A stretch of 64,000 nucleotides of DNA from Exiguobacterium sp. 9-2 (GTDB taxonomy: Bacteria; Bacillota; Bacilli; Exiguobacteriales; Exiguobacteriaceae): the NCBI RefSeq assembly GCF_036287235.1, contig NZ_CP142850.1, positions 2,571,336 through 2,635,335 on the forward strand. The letters are read 5' to 3'. A program made the position numbers and the translations under genes. The stretch's first letter is position 1, and each line of letters opens with the position of its first letter. The notes beneath the pieces are model-generated. The model was not told where the DNA came from. It saw nothing but the letters and a program-made list of their open reading frames with translations, and did no database searches. This document shows positions 35,648-43,910 of this stretch, piece by piece.

Positions 35648-36215
35648 ATGTTGTCCCCGGCTCAAGATGACGACTGATCATCTCTTCCGCCAATCGTTTG
35701 ACATCATCGATATCGCGCATTTCCGTGAACGGATGCCCCCAGACGATCAGCTCTTCGATTTCTTCAATCAGTTGCGTCGTGTATCGTGTACCATCGGCAA
35801 CGAACTCTTGCGCAATCGTCGATTCAAAGGCAGCATACTTCAGGAGCCACGGTTTCTCACTCAAGATTTTGTGGGCATGCTTCGCCTGCTTGAACGTCAC
35901 ATCGCCGACGAGGACGACGGGATCGAATCGTTCATGGAGAGGATGCGTATATTGAACAGAGATCAGTAATCCATGTTGGTTCGTTTTTTCCTGTTGTCGG
36001 ACATACGTCCGCGTTAGGAAATGTGGAACGAGTGACTCAGCACTCTCTTTCGTCTGATGGATGCTCAAACCATGTTCCGTTTGGACGACATCCGGTAGGA
36101 CTGGTTCGTATCCACGGTTCACTAATTGTTGATCGAGCTCTTTGAATAACAGCAAAGTATGTTCGACAAGCGCTCGGACTTGGCGAAACGATAATTGGAT
36201 CGATTGATTGATCAT
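35646..36215 (-). CDS. Conserved hypothetical protein
   Basis: A 189-residue soluble protein with no recognised domain or catalytic motif. The N-terminal third is helical (INQSIQLSFRQVRALVEHTLLLFKELDQQL), the middle is beta-rich (HGLLISVQYTHPLHERFDPVVLVGDVTF), and the C-terminal third is acidic and helical (YTTQLIEEIEELIVWGHPFTEMRDIDDVKRLAEEM). The RBS (GTAGGTCATCCT) is weak. No clear functional link to its neighbours is visible. Confidence 0.75.
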   Translation of the reverse strand: MINQSIQLSFRQVRALVEHTLLLFKELDQQLVNRGYEPVLPDVVQTEHGLSIHQTKESAESLVPHFLTRTYVRQQEKTNQHGLLISVQYTHPLHERFDPVVLVGDVTFKQAKHAHKILSEKPWLLKYAAFESTIAQEFVADGTRYTTQLIEEIEELIVWGHPFTEMRDIDDVKRLAEEMISRHLEPGTT

Positions 36216-36278
36216 AGGATGACCTACTTTCTCTAAAAGTATGGCAATATACAGTTATTTACCCAAACTTTTCCGACT

Positions 36279-37352
36279 TCATCCCTGTTTCAGCGAAAGT
36301 TCCTCGAGCCACTTACGTGTTTGCTCCTGTATACGCGTTTTCGTCTGTTCCGGGTCGAGGGTGATCTTCTGATCGACATGAATCGATCGACAATCAAGTG
36401 CCTGCGGGATGTTTTCTTCGACGATTCCTGCAAGGATCAGACAAGGAACGCCAGCTGTTCTCGCCATCCGCGTGACCTCACCTGGCAATTTACCGATTTG
36501 GCTTTGACGGTCGACCCGTCCTTCCCCTGTCCAGACATAATCCGCTTGTTGCATCCGCTCTGCTACACGAAGGTGTTGCAAGATCATCGATGCGCCCGGA
36601 ACGATCCGTCCACCAAGCGCATACACGGCTCCACCGAGTCCGCCGGCTGCCCCTGCTCCTTTGACGCCCTCTAATCCAAGTAACTTTCCAATCTGTTCGA
36701 GTTGTTGATCGAGTTTTATGATGTCATCCGGAAGCAGTCCTTTTTGTGGACCAAACAGATAAGCCGGACCATCTAGACCACGATAGGGAGCTGTCACATC
36801 TACGAGGGCTTCCAGCTGAACCGGATACGTTGAACAATGAATGGCTTGCGTCTCAAGTAACGGATTTGTACAAAACAAAATCGGCTTACCCGAGGCATCT
36901 TGAAGACGACAACCGACTTCCGCGAGTAAACCAAGTCCCCCATCCGTCGTACCTGTCCCCCCTAACGCCAGTCGAATACGTGTTATTCCTTGATTGCGTA
37001 ACTGTTCCATCAAACGCCCGACGCCACGCGTATTCACTCGAACAGGATTATCTCCGCTTTGTCGCATCGGCAGTCCACAAATACGCGCGACTTCGATGAC
37101 GGCGTCTGAATCTTTTACGGCATACTGTACTTCACACGGACGACCTGCTAGATCAATCGTCATGGTCGTCTTTTCCTCATATCCAAGCGCGAGATAGACT
37201 TCAAGCGTTCCTTCCCCACCGTCCGCGATAGGTGAGGAATCGATGATCGCGGTTGGATCATGTGCCAGTATTCCAGACGTGACGGCTTCTGCTGCCTCCT
37301 TCGAAGAAATACTACCTTTGAACGCATCCATTAAAATCAAGTGACGTTCCAT
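36279..37352 (-). CDS. Glycerate kinase (GlxK/GarK family)
   Basis: A 357-residue kinase that phosphorylates D-glycerate, giving 2-phosphoglycerate in most GlxK-type enzymes. Signatures are MDAFKGSISSKEAAEAVTSG near residue 8, PIADGGEGTLEV near residue 41, RLALGGTGTTDGGLGLLAEVG near residue 126, FGPQKG near residue 200, GAGAAGGLGGAVYALGG near residue 232 and WTGEGRVDRQSQIGKLPG near residue 275. It appears monocistronic. The glycerate source is not apparent nearby. Confidence 0.93.
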   Translation of the reverse strand: MERHLILMDAFKGSISSKEAAEAVTSGILAHDPTAIIDSSPIADGGEGTLEVYLALGYEEKTTMTIDLAGRPCEVQYAVKDSDAVIEVARICGLPMRQSGDNPVRVNTRGVGRLMEQLRNQGITRIRLALGGTGTTDGGLGLLAEVGCRLQDASGKPILFCTNPLLETQAIHCSTYPVQLEALVDVTAPYRGLDGPAYLFGPQKGLLPDDIIKLDQQLEQIGKLLGLEGVKGAGAAGGLGGAVYALGGRIVPGASMILQHLRVAERMQQADYVWTGEGRVDRQSQIGKLPGEVTRMARTAGVPCLILAGIVEENIPQALDCRSIHVDQKITLDPEQTKTRIQEQTRKWLEELSLKQG

Positions 37353-37485
37353 CTGTAAGCTCTCCCTTCAAAAATCTCATATCAAGTTTTGATTGCGTTT
37401 CCAATTAATGTTACGATGATACTAATTTCAAATTACCATTCCCTTATCTGACATTTCATTTTACATACACAGGAGGTCTTATCCC

Positions 37486-38175
37486 ATGGAACGCTGTTCG
37501 TTATGTGGAACACCACTTCGTCAACACGATACGACTTGTTCGCATTGCCAACATCCTGTTATCAAGAAAGAACAACTCGCCGAACCACCCACTTCGTCCA
37601 CTTCACGGACTTGGCTCATCAGTACCTGCCTTTTGCTCTTTCTCGTCGGAGGAGCCGGTTTCCTGTGGTATTCGCTACAAGATCCCGTTTCCCCTGAAGC
37701 GGGTCCGACACCTAGTGTCGAAGCACTCGCGCTTTCGGAATGGTCCGATGAACAAACAGCGTACAATCAAACGTACTCGAAAGACCGTCCTCCAACGTCC
37801 TATGATGTCCTTCGCTTTGTCCGTCAATATACTCGGACGATTCCGGAGCTTGCGACATTCTCGAAGAAATACGATTCCATCGAGACGTTTTCTGCGATCC
37901 AGTTCACGACTTTGAACGTCTTTGAATCAGAGTTCAAGCATCTCCATCGTATAACGAATGCCGTTGATGCCCCTGTCGCTCCAAGTGTTCTCGCCGTGAC
38001 ATTCCAAAAATTCACGTCAAAGGGAGTTACGTATCATTTACGTACACAAGAAACGTACCAAATTGCGACAGCAAACGGTTCAGAGCCTGTGACGTATCGC
38101 GTCCATTATCGTCTGAAAGTGCATACGGATCATCTTCAAATCATTGATGTCAATCGAACGGAGGTGACTTCATGA
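37486..38175 (+). CDS. Zinc-ribbon single-pass membrane protein, TcaA/YvbJ-like
   Basis: A 229-residue protein. The N-terminal zinc ribbon (CSLCGTPL...CSHCQHP, two CxxC pairs) is followed by a membrane helix (about residues 44-63, WLISTCLLLFLVGGAGFLWYSL). The extracytoplasmic domain ends in a NTF2-like strand pattern (TYHLRTQETYQIA...VTYRVHYRLKVHTDHLQIIDV). This build resembles TcaA/YvbJ wall-stress proteins, though it lacks their intermediate domains. The stop overlaps the start of the next gene (ATGA), a lipoprotein, so the two probably act together at the membrane. Confidence 0.72.
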   Translation: MERCSLCGTPLRQHDTTCSHCQHPVIKKEQLAEPPTSSTSRTWLISTCLLLFLVGGAGFLWYSLQDPVSPEAGPTPSVEALALSEWSDEQTAYNQTYSKDRPPTSYDVLRFVRQYTRTIPELATFSKKYDSIETFSAIQFTTLNVFESEFKHLHRITNAVDAPVAPSVLAVTFQKFTSKGVTYHLRTQETYQIATANGSEPVTYRVHYRLKVHTDHLQIIDVNRTEVTS

Positions 38176-38792
38176 AACGAGTGCTCCTTTGTCTGCCTCT
38201 TTGTCTTCTGATGGCGTGTTCGCCAGAAACATCTAGGATTCAAGAACAGCTCGAGCAGCAAACCTACACCCGTGCCGTCGAACGATCGGAACAAGATATC
38301 GATGAACCGGCTGCTCAGCTGATGGTTCAGCTTGAACGACAGCTTGCTGGTTATCAACTGCGTGATGTCTTAAAAACAGCGGAAGCAATCGAACGTCTTC
38401 AACTCACAACAGATCATCCTGTTCGAAAAAGGGCAGAAGCCATTGCCCTCAGTGCAAAAAAGATGTTGAAGCAAGTCAAACAGTTCGAAGGTACGTATGA
38501 AGTCGAACGAAGTATACTCGAAGACGAGCCGTTCGACGGAACCGGACGTATTCATGTGTCTTTTGACGAGCAGGACACATTCATCGCGATGATTCGCTTT
38601 GAGCAGTTCGGTCTCCCGGACGCACTGCGAAACGACGAAGAGATCATTCGTTTTGAACCGGATTTCTCTGCTCGTATCAACTTATCCGAAGGACAAGTCA
38701 GTTACCGCTTCGCCCGCTCGACACTTCGTGTGACGTTCGAAGGACCGAGCGGTAAGCGAATCTATCAACTCAAACAACTATCAAAGAAGTAA
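38172..38792 (+). CDS. Hypothetical lipoprotein coupled to the TcaA-like gene
   Basis: A 206-residue protein with a lipoprotein signal peptide (LLCLPLCLLMACS; lipobox LMAC, Cys near residue 16). The mature part begins with a helical, Glu/Gln-rich stretch (~20-105) and ends in a beta-rich domain (GTGRIHVSFDEQDTFIAMIRFEQFG, then QVSYRFARSTLRVTFEG). I do not recognise the family. The four-base overlap with the zinc-ribbon membrane protein gene and the shared terminator make them a two-gene unit. Confidence 0.78.
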   Translation: MKRVLLCLPLCLLMACSPETSRIQEQLEQQTYTRAVERSEQDIDEPAAQLMVQLERQLAGYQLRDVLKTAEAIERLQLTTDHPVRKRAEAIALSAKKMLKQVKQFEGTYEVERSILEDEPFDGTGRIHVSFDEQDTFIAMIRFEQFGLPDALRNDEEIIRFEPDFSARINLSEGQVSYRFARSTLRVTFEGPSGKRIYQLKQLSKK

Positions 38793-38797
38793 ACGCT

Positions 38798-38847
38798 AAA
38801 ATGCCGCTCCACTCTGAGAGAATATCCTCGAGTGAAGCGGCATTTTT
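38798..38847. terminator. Bidirectional terminator
   Basis: AAAATGCCGCT (38798-38808) pairs with AGCGGCATTTTT (38836-38847), with CACTC/GAGTG inside; it is shared by convergent genes. Confidence 0.9.
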
Positions 38848-38859
38848 GACGATTCCTAC

Positions 38860-39771
38860 TCAGCGCGCAGCTTGAACGTGTTCATACACCTGTTGGCATA
38901 ATTCATGTGTCGCGAGGCTATCAGACGCTACGACCGATTCGGAATGTTCCCCTTTGATCGTCCGAAGGAACGCGTCTAACATATCGACGAACCCGCGTCG
39001 CTTTAACGTCGCTTCCCAGTTATCGAGCGGATACCGGAGCGTCCCTTGCTTCGTCAATTGATCGAGTGTCGTCACGTCGGTTGCGACCCGTTTTTCCTCC
39101 GGTCCCATCACTTCGACGCGTTCTTCCGTCATACCGTTATCGCGGTTCATGACACCGATTGCCGTGATGCCGTTTGAGACGAATTGAATCGTCACGTGAT
39201 GTAGCCCGCTTTCGTCTTGCTTACTCTTGACGTGTAAGTCTTCAATCTCACCACGTCCCGTCAAAAAGCGAAGCGTGTCCGCGACATGGATGAAATCATC
39301 GAACAGAAATGGCTTGGCGTCTTCGATGAACGACGTCCGATTCTTTTGCATGAGGACGAGATTCGGATCGTTCACTTCAAGTAAGCGCTGGTGTGCTGAC
39401 GCAAAGCGACGATTGAATCCCGTGATGAACGGTAACTGCTTCTCTTCCGATAGACGAGTCAGTTCACGAATTTCTTCAATTTCCATCGAGACTGGTTTAT
39501 CAACGTAGACGGCGATTCCTGCTTCTAGCGCTTGTCGCGCTTGCTCGGCATGGACGACGGTCGCTGAGTGGATCATGACCGCGTCGATCCCTTCCTGTAC
39601 AGCATCAGTAAACGTCGCGTATGTCCCCGCAAAGCGATAGTCTGCTTGCAATCGTTTTGCTTTCTCTTCATCTCGTGAAATCAAATATACCTCGATATCA
39701 GATCGTTCAGCATAGACCGGTAAATAGGCTTTTTGAGCGATGTCCCCTAAACCAATGACGGCTAATTTCAT
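38860..39771 (-). CDS. Gfo/Idh/MocA-family oxidoreductase
   Basis: A 303-residue NAD(P)-dependent oxidoreductase. The Rossmann start is MKLAVIGLGDIAQKAYLPVYAERSD, followed by EAGIAVYVDKPVSMEIEEI near residue 85, which holds the family's EKP-like motif as DKP. The C-terminal alpha/beta domain carries DFIHVADTLRFLTG, similar to the GxHxxD-type site. Sugars, inositols or biliverdin are typical substrates, and none is indicated here. It is monocistronic. Confidence 0.88.
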   Translation of the reverse strand: MKLAVIGLGDIAQKAYLPVYAERSDIEVYLISRDEEKAKRLQADYRFAGTYATFTDAVQEGIDAVMIHSATVVHAEQARQALEAGIAVYVDKPVSMEIEEIRELTRLSEEKQLPFITGFNRRFASAHQRLLEVNDPNLVLMQKNRTSFIEDAKPFLFDDFIHVADTLRFLTGRGEIEDLHVKSKQDESGLHHVTIQFVSNGITAIGVMNRDNGMTEERVEVMGPEEKRVATDVTTLDQLTKQGTLRYPLDNWEATLKRRGFVDMLDAFLRTIKGEHSESVVASDSLATHELCQQVYEHVQAAR

Positions 39772-39943
39772 ATGAACTCCTCCTTTTCGACTGTTGCTTA
39801 CATTCCCTATGATACGTTAATTGACACGAAAAGATGAGAAACAGCCCTTTACAGGCATCAAATTCCTTTTTTTGAAAAGAAGTGAATTTCCTTTTTTTGT
39901 TTTATGATAAAACCATATTTGAACAAGGAGGGAATGAGTTTTT

Positions 39944-41197
39944 ATGAAGCGCTTGCTCCGTACTAGTCTTACGCTCTTATTATTGTTCGCTTTGTGCCTT
40001 CCCGCCATTCCGGCTCAGGCAGCCAGTTACCAAGTCGTCGTCACTTCGACGATTGGAGCGAACATCCGCTCGAAGCCGAGTACCGCCTCGTCCGCAACGA
40101 TTGTAAGACGTGCTGCGTACAAGGCAAAATTTACAGCCGTCTCGTATACGAATGGCTGGTACAAGATCAAGGACGGAGGTACATATCGTTATCTATCGAA
40201 CCAGGTCGCTCAAAAAGTATCGAGTAGCTCAGTGAAGACGTACAAAATCGTCGTCTACTCGAAAGCTGGAGCGAACGTCCGAACATCCCCAAGCACGGCA
40301 TCGTCAAAGAATATCAAGCGACTCGCACCTTACAACTCGAAGTTCAATGCGGTTTCGTATTCGAATGGTTGGTATAAGGTCAAAGGTACGACCAATTACT
40401 ACTATGTGTCGAACCAAGTCGCTAGAAAAGTGACGACGAGCAGTCCAAAACCATCGAGTGGTAGTTATCCTGTTGCGTCGATGCGGTATTTTAAGCTTGG
40501 ATCGTCAAGTTATCAATTGACGAAAGAAAGTTTCGTTCGCCGTTACCCAGCGAGTACAACGAAACTATTGACGGGGATCGTCGCTTATGACGAAGCAGTG
40601 CGTAAAGGCACACTCGATCAAACGTTCACCCTGACGTCTGCGATGTTATCTGTCCCTGCTGGCAGTAGCGTAGCGGGTTTCCGTGTTGGCGACAAAGTGA
40701 CGATGCGCCAACTCTTGAACGGGATGCTGATCCGCTCTGGCAACGATGCAGCAAAAGCGATCGCCGTCCGGACAGCAGGTTCTGAATCGAAGTTCGTCTC
40801 GTACATGAATAACCGCGCCCGTTCGATCGGGATGAGTGCGAGCCATTTCATGAACCCACACGGTTTCTATCATCCAAGTCATTACACGACAGCTGCTGAT
40901 ATGCAAAAACTCGCGAATACATATGCGAAGTACAGCACACTCATGACGATCAGTGGACGAAAATCATACCAGACGACCGTTAAAGGACCGTATGCACGGA
41001 CATTGACGTGGTATCATACGAATACGTCGCTTCCAGGAGATACACGTGTTTATGCGAGCAAGACTGGTTACACACCGGAATCTGGCTACACACGCGTCTT
41101 CTTCATCAAAAAAGGATCGACACGATATGGTCTCGTCACACTGAAAGGAACGTTGTCCCAAACCGAGACGACACTTCGCTCCGTCTTAAATCAATAA
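39944..41197 (+). CDS. D-alanyl-D-alanine carboxypeptidase (PBP5-type) with two N-terminal SH3-like domains
   Basis: A 417-residue exported penicillin-binding protein. The signal peptide ends at AQAAS (about residue 26). Two SH3-like repeats follow (IGANIRSKPSTASS and AGANVRTSPSTASS, residues ~30-90 and ~98-160). The peptidase domain has SxxK in PASTTKLL near residue 205, SxN in RSGNDAAK near residue 264 and KTG in ASKTGYTPESG near residue 370. It trims pentapeptides in peptidoglycan. SH3 modules ahead of a DacA-like domain are less usual than the C-terminal PBP5 domain, which is absent here. It is monocistronic. Confidence 0.93.
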   Translation: MKRLLRTSLTLLLLFALCLPAIPAQAASYQVVVTSTIGANIRSKPSTASSATIVRRAAYKAKFTAVSYTNGWYKIKDGGTYRYLSNQVAQKVSSSSVKTYKIVVYSKAGANVRTSPSTASSKNIKRLAPYNSKFNAVSYSNGWYKVKGTTNYYYVSNQVARKVTTSSPKPSSGSYPVASMRYFKLGSSSYQLTKESFVRRYPASTTKLLTGIVAYDEAVRKGTLDQTFTLTSAMLSVPAGSSVAGFRVGDKVTMRQLLNGMLIRSGNDAAKAIAVRTAGSESKFVSYMNNRARSIGMSASHFMNPHGFYHPSHYTTAADMQKLANTYAKYSTLMTISGRKSYQTTVKGPYARTLTWYHTNTSLPGDTRVYASKTGYTPESGYTRVFFIKKGSTRYGLVTLKGTLSQTETTLRSVLNQ

Positions 41198-41207
41198 TCG
41201 ACTCATC

Positions 41208-41247
41208 AACAGTCTGGTTTTCCGTTTCGGGAGCCAGACTGTTTTCT
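41208..41247 (+). terminator. Intrinsic terminator after the carboxypeptidase gene
   Basis: AACAGTCTGG (41208-41217) pairs with CCAGACTGTT (41234-41243), followed by TTCTTTT. Confidence 0.85.
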
Positions 41248-41342
41248 TTTTCCTTCAAATTATACTTGCGCTGAAAACGAATTCATCTTAGAGTTGAAAT
41301 TAGAATCAGACGTCTGACGTCTTAATGAAGGAGAGTTTTTAC

Positions 41343-41948
41343 GTGGGAAATGTCAGTTTGTTATTTGGGGGCGTTGCGCTCTTTTTAAATAGTTTGACCT
41401 TGTTCGGAAAAGTCGATCTCCGTAGCGCTGGTGTGTTCAGTCTCATCACGGGTCTACTGCAAACGTTCATCGCAACGTATCTCGTCATCGATGCTGCAGG
41501 TGATCCAGCGTTGACGTTCGGGTACGCGAGTATTTATCTGTTTTCCTTTACGTATGTTTATGTCGGGATCACGTTCTTATTTAACCTCGACGGAAGCGGT
41601 GTCGGTTGGTTTTCCTTGTTCGTTGCGATCGCCGCTTTGTTTTATGCATTTGTCAGCTTCACGACAGCAGACATCATCGGCGGGGTGACATGGTTGTTCT
41701 GGGTATTGCTCTGGAGCCTGTTTTTCCTTGGGATGGGAATGAATCGCCCGATTGACGCGATCACTGCCCGCGTCGCCCTCGTATTAAGCTGGTTGACGTT
41801 GATCGTCCCGGCACTGATCGGTCTTCGATTCGGCTACTTTAGTACGGCATATCAATGGTTATGGAGCGGTGCTGCCATTTTGACTGTCGTCTATTTCCTC
41901 TATACGATGATGAAATTCTCGATGCTTCGGACGATCCGCTCGTCGTGA
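41343..41948 (+). CDS. AmiS/UreI family channel (urea or short amide)
   Basis: A 201-residue membrane protein with six hydrophobic segments, typical of AmiS/UreI proton-gated urea or amide channels. Family text includes GNVSLLFGGVALFLNSL at the start, GYASIYLFSFTYVYVGITFLF near residue 60 and the C-terminal YFSTAYQWLWSGAAILTVVYF. The GTG at 41343 is chosen because AAGGAG lies nine bases upstream; the ATG at 41325 is part of that RBS. No urease or amidase gene adjoins it, so the transported solute is unresolved. Confidence 0.87.
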   Translation: MGNVSLLFGGVALFLNSLTLFGKVDLRSAGVFSLITGLLQTFIATYLVIDAAGDPALTFGYASIYLFSFTYVYVGITFLFNLDGSGVGWFSLFVAIAALFYAFVSFTTADIIGGVTWLFWVLLWSLFFLGMGMNRPIDAITARVALVLSWLTLIVPALIGLRFGYFSTAYQWLWSGAAILTVVYFLYTMMKFSMLRTIRSS

Positions 41949-41964
41949 CATGCTAATCGATTCA

Positions 41965-42017
41965 TCAAAAAAGATGTCTATTTCCAGTTATGAATCGGAG
42001 ATGGACATCTTTTTTGA
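41965..42017 (+). terminator. Terminator after the AmiS-like gene
   Basis: TCAAAAAAGATGTC (41965-41978) pairs perfectly with GACATCTTTTTTGA (42004-42017). Its right end touches the left arm of repeat copy B. Confidence 0.85.
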
Positions 42018-42190
42018 TTGATGGAGAACGCTATCGTTCATCCGCGACTCCTACAGGAAAAGAAAGTGCCATTGGTACTTTCGTCAGGGATGAATCAGAC
42101 CCGGCAAACAGCATGAAATGTTGGTTGCCGCGGCTGATTTCCCGCCTGAGGAAAGCGCGGATGAGAGTAGCGTTCGTTTCGTTATCAATC
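42016..42190 (+). repeat. Dispersed structured repeat, copy B
   Basis: A 175-base element homologous to 28454-28629. Terminal arms are GATTGAT/ATCAATC, GAACGCTA/TAGCGTTC and CATCCGCG/CGCGGATG. Inner hairpins are AAAGTGCC/GGTACTTT, AATCAG/CTGATT and CAGCAT/ATGTTG. The stem sequences differ from copy A while pairing is kept, and the single-stranded blocks (AGGAAAAGAAAG, AGACCCGG, CATGAAATG, TCCCGCCTGAGGAAAGC) are conserved. It lies between the amiS terminator and the 3' end of the convergent polysaccharide operon. Confidence 0.75.
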
Positions 42191-42223
42191 AGTCCTGATA
42201 TCGCAATTTCCTCTCCATTCCAA

Positions 42224-43114
42224 TCATTTGAGCGCTTCCTGCAGTTGAGCTTGAACTTCTTTTAACGACTTATCCGTCGGATGCCAGTAATAGATGCCGT
42301 CCGATTCGATGCCTCCTGATCCGTCAAGCGACAAGGTCTTGACGTTACGTAAGGCATCCCGGTAGTCCGTCGCGACCGTCCGGGCAACGGAAAATGGTAC
42401 GTTCGTCTTGACGTTTTTCCCGAGGGCATCGAGGATAGCGTTGAAACGACGAATCGAGAAGTCTTCTGTCATTTTATCGGCAACTGCCTGAACGACTTGC
42501 CGTTGGCGGATTTGTCGTCCGAAGTCCCCACGTGGATCATCGTGCCGCATACGGGCATAGGCGAGTGCTTCCTTCCCGTTCAGTAATAGTTCTCCTTTTG
42601 GGAACTGCATCTCATAGTACGAAAAATTGATATCGTTCTTGACTCTGACCCCATCCACCGCATTGACGAGATCCGTAAAGCCCGCTAGATTGATCTCAGC
42701 GAAATAGTCGATCTGGATCTTTAACAGATGACTGACCGTATCAAGCGCCATCTGTGGACCACCGAAGGCATAGGCATGGTTGATTTTATCATTCGAACCA
42801 TTGCCGATGATGTCTGTCTTTAAGTCGCGCGGGATGCTGATCATCTGACTGGTATTCGTTTTCGGATCAATCGTCACGACGATGATCGTATCACTCCGTC
42901 CTGTCTCATTTTTTCGTTGATCGACGCCGAGTAAGAGAAACGAGAGTCCTTTTTTCTGCTCGACGGTTTTTTCCGTCTCAACGCTTGCTTTGACCGGTAC
43001 CTGGACTTCTTCGAGTGTCTGACTCGCTTTATGATACACATATCCGCCTGAACTAAAGAGAAGGAGCAGGCAAATCCCCGTAAGTGTCAGTACGATCCAT
43101 TTCCATTTCTTCAT
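42224..43114 (-). CDS. LytR-CpsA-Psr (LCP) family glycopolymer-peptidoglycan ligase
   Basis: A 296-residue membrane-anchored transferase. An N-terminal helix (WIVLTLTGICLLLLFSSGG) is followed by the LCP domain (~60-270). Signatures are LLLGVDQRKNETGRSDTIIVVTIDP near residue 62, SIPRDLKTDI near residue 93, KINHAYAFGG, VDGVRV and YARMRHDDPRGDFGRQIRQRQVV near residue 186. LCP enzymes move undecaprenyl-phosphate-linked glycopolymers onto peptidoglycan. As the last gene of the polysaccharide operon it suggests the polymer is wall-attached. ATG at 43114 is used; an adjoining GTG at 43117 is possible. Confidence 0.94.
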   Translation of the reverse strand: MKKWKWIVLTLTGICLLLLFSSGGYVYHKASQTLEEVQVPVKASVETEKTVEQKKGLSFLLLGVDQRKNETGRSDTIIVVTIDPKTNTSQMISIPRDLKTDIIGNGSNDKINHAYAFGGPQMALDTVSHLLKIQIDYFAEINLAGFTDLVNAVDGVRVKNDINFSYYEMQFPKGELLLNGKEALAYARMRHDDPRGDFGRQIRQRQVVQAVADKMTEDFSIRRFNAILDALGKNVKTNVPFSVARTVATDYRDALRNVKTLSLDGSGGIESDGIYYWHPTDKSLKEVQAQLQEALK

Positions 43115-43143
43115 CACCCATTCTCCTTTTCTTCAATTTGAAT

Positions 43144-43887
43144 TCAGGACGGTCGTTGTGCTTCGAGTACCAGCAAAGCATTGCGCCAGCTACCGAACAA
43201 GGCAGTGATGACTCCGATGCTTGGCGCATCACGTCCGATACTGAACCGTTGATAACTTGCGATCGTCAGATGCTCCGTCTCTTGTGCGGCTTCAGCAAGT
43301 ACGTCGAGCACTTCTTCTTCCCGCCAGCGTTTACGTGGGAATTCGATCCCAATGATTTCAAGTGCGTTTGACCAAGAGCCGTACCGGCGGGCAATCGTTG
43401 CGACGGTCGGACGATTTTGACCAGCCGCCCACTTCGTGTAGGTCTGACTCGTCAAGACCGGCAAGACCCCTTGCGCTTCCAGTAATGACTCGATGATCCG
43501 TTGTTCCATTTCCTGGACGCGTTCCTTTAAGATGTCCGCTTCTGACAATGCCTGCTGCCACGAGTTGAATTGATGGACGATATCCGTCAGGCTTGGTGCT
43601 TGTTTCTGTTGTGCCCATTCGCGGTACGTCGCACTCGTGAAAGGATGGAGTTCCTCCCGTGCCTGACGCAAGGCGTCAATGATTTCCGATTTCGTGAACG
43701 TCAAGCGGGCATGCCCGATGCCTGCTCGTTCCAAGGCGATTTGCCACGATCCAAACAGCATCAGGATTTCCGCGACGCTTGGATGAGTGGTGTGGAGTTG
43801 CCAGCGGAAATAGGTATTGGCCGTCAATTCATTCTTCCCGTTCGCAGCGAGACGGAGTGCGTGGATCGCTTCCTCCATATCGCGCAT
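43144..43887 (-). CDS. Protein made of four homing-endonuclease-associated (HNH_repeat-type) repeats, paralogue 1
   Basis: A 247-residue protein consisting almost entirely of four ~55-residue repeats. The pattern is (E)EIIxALxxA...xLTxxTYxxWxxxxxxPSxxTIxxxFGSWxxALxxxGI, with GSW cores FGSWQIAL, FNSWQQAL, YGSWSNAL and FGSWRNAL. Repeats of this type accompany HNH homing endonucleases and bind DNA, but no nuclease domain (HNH, LAGLIDADG or GIY-YIG) is present. It lies between the PglE-like and LCP genes inside the polysaccharide operon and is paralogous to 58295-59053. The most likely role is DNA binding, perhaps regulating the locus; this is inference. The ATG at 43887 follows AAGGGGACATCGTC. 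Confidence 0.8.
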   Translation of the reverse strand: MRDMEEAIHALRLAANGKNELTANTYFRWQLHTTHPSVAEILMLFGSWQIALERAGIGHARLTFTKSEIIDALRQAREELHPFTSATYREWAQQKQAPSLTDIVHQFNSWQQALSEADILKERVQEMEQRIIESLLEAQGVLPVLTSQTYTKWAAGQNRPTVATIARRYGSWSNALEIIGIEFPRKRWREEEVLDVLAEAAQETEHLTIASYQRFSIGRDAPSIGVITALFGSWRNALLVLEAQRPS

Positions 43888-43910
43888 GACGATGTCCCCT
43901 TCCCATATAT

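Noticed and set aside
41990-42265. Plus-strand ORF across repeat copy B
   Set aside because: It is an open frame by chance through the repeat and the antisense of the LCP gene end; no RBS and no homology to real proteins.
43144-43887. Homing endonuclease or intron-encoded nuclease
   Set aside because: Only the accessory repeats are present; no HNH, GIY-YIG or LAGLIDADG active site, and the gene fits inside an intact operon.
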